Assembly: GCF_040096455.1 (NCBI RefSeq)
Contig: NZ_JBBMER010000001.1
Span: 62,001 to 126,000 of the forward strand
DNA from: Lachnospira rogosae
GTDB taxonomy: Bacteria > Bacillota > Clostridia > Lachnospirales > Lachnospiraceae
Length of the DNA stretch: 64,000 nt
Direction of reading: 5' to 3'
Positions 61,884 to 64,000 of the stretch are shown here, piece after piece (the first letter of the stretch is position 1; every line of letters begins with the position of its first letter). A model generated the notes under the pieces. It did no database searches. It was not told the origin of the DNA and was given only the letters and a program-made list of their open reading frames with translations. The translations under genes and the position numbers were made by a program.

Positions 61884-61901
61884 TTAAAGGATTAAGATAT
61901 A

Positions 61902-62678
61902 ATGATTAATTATGAGGTTGCGCTTGGACAATTTGAGCTATTTGTTTTAATATTAATTCGATTAGCTTCATTTGTTTATGCCGCACCTTTTTTTAATACT
62001 GCCAATGTTCCACGAAAGTTTAAAGTTGGTTTTGCAATTGCACTTAGTGTGATTGTTTATGCTATTCATCCAGATATGTCGGTAGAATATGATAATATGA
62101 TTGATTATTGTATAATTGCACTGCAAGAAGTAATAGTAGGAGTAATACTTGGTGCGGCGAGTTTTTTTTGTGTTCAGATTATACAGTTCTCAGGTAAGAT
62201 AATTGATATGGATATAGGTATATCTATGGCACAGTTATATGATCCTACAACAAGAATGCAGGTGGGTATTATGGGCAACTTCTATTACTATATGTTAATG
62301 CTTTTGCTTATAATATCAGGTATGCACAGATTTCTTATAGAAGCTATCGTTGAGACATATAATGTTATACCTATAGGTGGAGTCAAATTCAGCGGTGCGA
62401 TATATTCGACTGTTATACAGTTTATGACAGATTATTTTGTTATAGGTTTCAGAATAGCACTGCCGGTGTTTGCCACAACACTTCTTCTTAACTGTATTCT
62501 TGCCATACTTGCAAGGATAGCACCACAGATGAATATGTTCGTTGTTGGTATGCAGCTTAAGATATTTGTTGGAATATTTGTAATTCTTTTTACAATAGGT
62601 ATGCTTCCAGCTGTTTCTAATTTCATACTGGAAGAAATTCAAAGCATATTTACAGCATTGGTAAGGGGTATGAGCTGA
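61902..62678 (+). CDS. fliR: Flagellar export gate protein FliR
   Basis: A 258-residue protein with about six transmembrane helices. FELFVLILIRLASFVYAAPFF, GRKIIDMDIGISMAQLYDPT-type (here GKIIDMDIGISMAQLYDP) and APQMNMFVVGMQLKIFVGI identify the family (quoted in parts). It completes the FliPQR gate. flhB starts 1 bp after its stop. Confidence 0.95.
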   Translation: MINYEVALGQFELFVLILIRLASFVYAAPFFNTANVPRKFKVGFAIALSVIVYAIHPDMSVEYDNMIDYCIIALQEVIVGVILGAASFFCVQIIQFSGKIIDMDIGISMAQLYDPTTRMQVGIMGNFYYYMLMLLLIISGMHRFLIEAIVETYNVIPIGGVKFSGAIYSTVIQFMTDYFVIGFRIALPVFATTLLLNCILAILARIAPQMNMFVVGMQLKIFVGIFVILFTIGMLPAVSNFILEEIQSIFTALVRGMS

Positions 62679-62679
62679 T

Positions 62680-63804
62680 ATGGAGAATGAACTTATATTA
62701 AGGCTGAACCTTCAGTTTTTTGCTAAAGATGGTCCCGGAGGGGAAAAGACAGAGCCGGCTACAAGTAAGAAGCTTAATGATGTAAGAAAAGAAGGACAGG
62801 TAGCTAAAAGTAAAGAGATAATAACAGCCATTTCTTTGATGTCATTGTTTATTATCCTAAAGATTTATGTTGGAAGACTTGGCACTGGATTTATAGATGT
62901 ATTTAAGAATATATATGGGGCAATTGTAGTAATAGGCAATGACAGCGGTGATGGCTTATCCACCGGCTGGGCAGTAGCAACATTAAGACAGCTTGCAACA
63001 GAGGTTATTACGCTTGCAATTCCAATACTTCTTGTAGCTGTGATAATAGCGATACTTGGTAATGTGTTACAGCAGAAGTGGATGATAACAGCAAAGCCTA
63101 TGCAGCCCAAATTAAGCAAGATTAGTCCGTTGAGTGGCTTTAAGAGAATGTTCTCTGTAAGACAGTTATTAGAGCTGCTAAAATCAATAGTGATGATTAC
63201 AATTATAATTGCTGTTGTATATTCAACGATAAAAGATAAAATGAATGTTCTTCTTACATTCTATGATATTAGTCTTAATACAGCACTTTCAACAGTAGGA
63301 GATATAATTATAGGTCTTGGCATTAAGATAAGTGCGATATTTCTGATAGTCGGATTTGCTGACCTTGTGTATCAGAGACACAAGTTTAAGAATGATAATA
63401 TGATGACTAAGCAGGAAGTTAAAGATGAATATAAGAATTCCGAGGGTGATCCTCAGGTTAAGGGACAGATCAGAAAGCGTATGCAGGAAGTATCAAGAAG
63501 AAGAATGATGCAGCAGCTTCCAGAGGCGGATGTAGTTATTACTAACCCAACACATTTTGCAGTCGCCCTTAAATACGAACCTAATGAGGGCAGGGCACCA
63601 GTAGTAATTGCCAAGGGTGCTGATTATCTTGCATTTCAGATAAAGGATAAAGCTAAGGAATATAATATTGCTATTGTGGAGAATAAACCACTAGCGAGAA
63701 TTCTATATCATAATATAGATGTTGGTATGGAGATACCACCAGAATTATATCAGGCAGTTGCAGAAATTCTTGCCGCAGTTATGAAAACAAATAATAGATT
63801 ATAA
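62680..63804 (+). CDS. flhB: Flagellar export switch protein FlhB
   Basis: Substrate-specificity switch of the export apparatus, 374 residues. Four transmembrane helices follow the conserved start (EKTEPATSKKLNDVRKEGQV), then the cytosolic domain with the self-cleaving NPTH motif (residues 289-292). Cleavage after Asn289 switches export from hook to filament. It follows fliR by 1 bp; flhA begins 75 bp downstream. Confidence 0.96.
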   Translation: MENELILRLNLQFFAKDGPGGEKTEPATSKKLNDVRKEGQVAKSKEIITAISLMSLFIILKIYVGRLGTGFIDVFKNIYGAIVVIGNDSGDGLSTGWAVATLRQLATEVITLAIPILLVAVIIAILGNVLQQKWMITAKPMQPKLSKISPLSGFKRMFSVRQLLELLKSIVMITIIIAVVYSTIKDKMNVLLTFYDISLNTALSTVGDIIIGLGIKISAIFLIVGFADLVYQRHKFKNDNMMTKQEVKDEYKNSEGDPQVKGQIRKRMQEVSRRRMMQQLPEADVVITNPTHFAVALKYEPNEGRAPVVIAKGADYLAFQIKDKAKEYNIAIVENKPLARILYHNIDVGMEIPPELYQAVAEILAAVMKTNNRL

Positions 63805-63879
63805 TATAAATATGTGTTATTATTAATATTACAATATTGTGATATTAAGATATGAAAAGATATGGGAAGGAGAAATAAA

Positions 63880-64000
63880 GTGAAGCTAAAGAGAAATGAC
63901 TTATTCATTGGAATATATATTCTTTCAGCAGTATTATTCTTTATTATTTCAATTCCTTCATGGTTACTTGATATTTTGCTTGCATTTAATATAATGGTGG
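63880..64000 (+). CDS. flhA: Flagellar export protein FlhA (truncated by the window end)
   Basis: The first 40 codons only, starting GTG at 63880 after GGGAAGGAG. The visible part (RNDLFIGIYILSAVLFFIIS, then LLDILLAFNIMV) matches the first transmembrane helices of FlhA. Order after flhB agrees. The gene runs off the right edge. Confidence 0.9.
   Translation, partial: MKLKRNDLFIGIYILSAVLFFIISIPSWLLDILLAFNIMV

Overview
The window reads as a chromosomal segment of a motile, low-GC, anaerobic Firmicute of the Lachnospiraceae. The best guess is the Lachnospira/Eubacterium eligens neighbourhood, inferred from gene order and protein style because no rRNA is present. Every supported gene lies on the + strand. 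I see no insertion sequence, prophage, tRNA or rRNA.

Layout. (1) 1-500: the distal end of a type II-A-like CRISPR array of eight 36-bp repeats with a degenerate last repeat; leader and cas genes should lie to the left. (2) 0.5-5.6 kb: a small zinc-ribbon protein, a DnaK paralogue, aroC, tgt and yajC. (3) 5.9-13 kb: branched-chain amino acid genes leuB-ilvD-ilvB, then serC-serA. (4) 13.5-17 kb: an NAD(P)-linked GltD-like flavoprotein overlapping a complete [FeFe]-hydrogenase. (5) 17-25 kb: a DUF1015 protein, an esterase, a branching-enzyme-like protein that has lost its catalytic residues, an MscS channel, an HD protein, and a VTC/DUF4956 pair. (6) 25.5-31.8 kb: the conserved Firmicute block ireB-ruvX-yrzB-(rnj-ylbF)-truncated mltG-trmR-trhP, then a sigma-K-like factor without a pro-peptide. 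(7) 31.9-43.3 kb: aminopeptidase P, a membrane protein of unknown function, a degenerate PilT-like ATPase, a DHH phosphoesterase, a tiny membrane ORF, comM/yifB, dprA, topA and codY. (8) 43.4-64 kb: the fla/che operon from flgB to the start of flhA, in Bacillus-like order but with motAB inserted after flgE.

Functional links. The biosynthetic genes at 6-13 kb and CodY at 42 kb plausibly form one nutrient-responsive circuit; a CodY-like box overlaps codY's own promoter. The hydrogenase pair couples NAD(P)H and ferredoxin-type electrons to H2, with a Rex-like site upstream. The flagellar block encodes rod, MS ring, switch, export ATPase, hook-length control, hook cap, hook, stator, FliY/CheY signalling and the export gate.

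The observations most worth following up are the catalytically dead GlgB-like protein with a coiled-coil tail, the PilT-like ATPase lacking its Walker B glutamate and His box, the DUF1015 protein near serCA, several short leader ORFs and small proteins, structured 5' leaders, and recurrent 27-63 nt imperfect tandem duplications between genes. Where I moved a start codon, I did so on Shine-Dalgarno position and family alignment.
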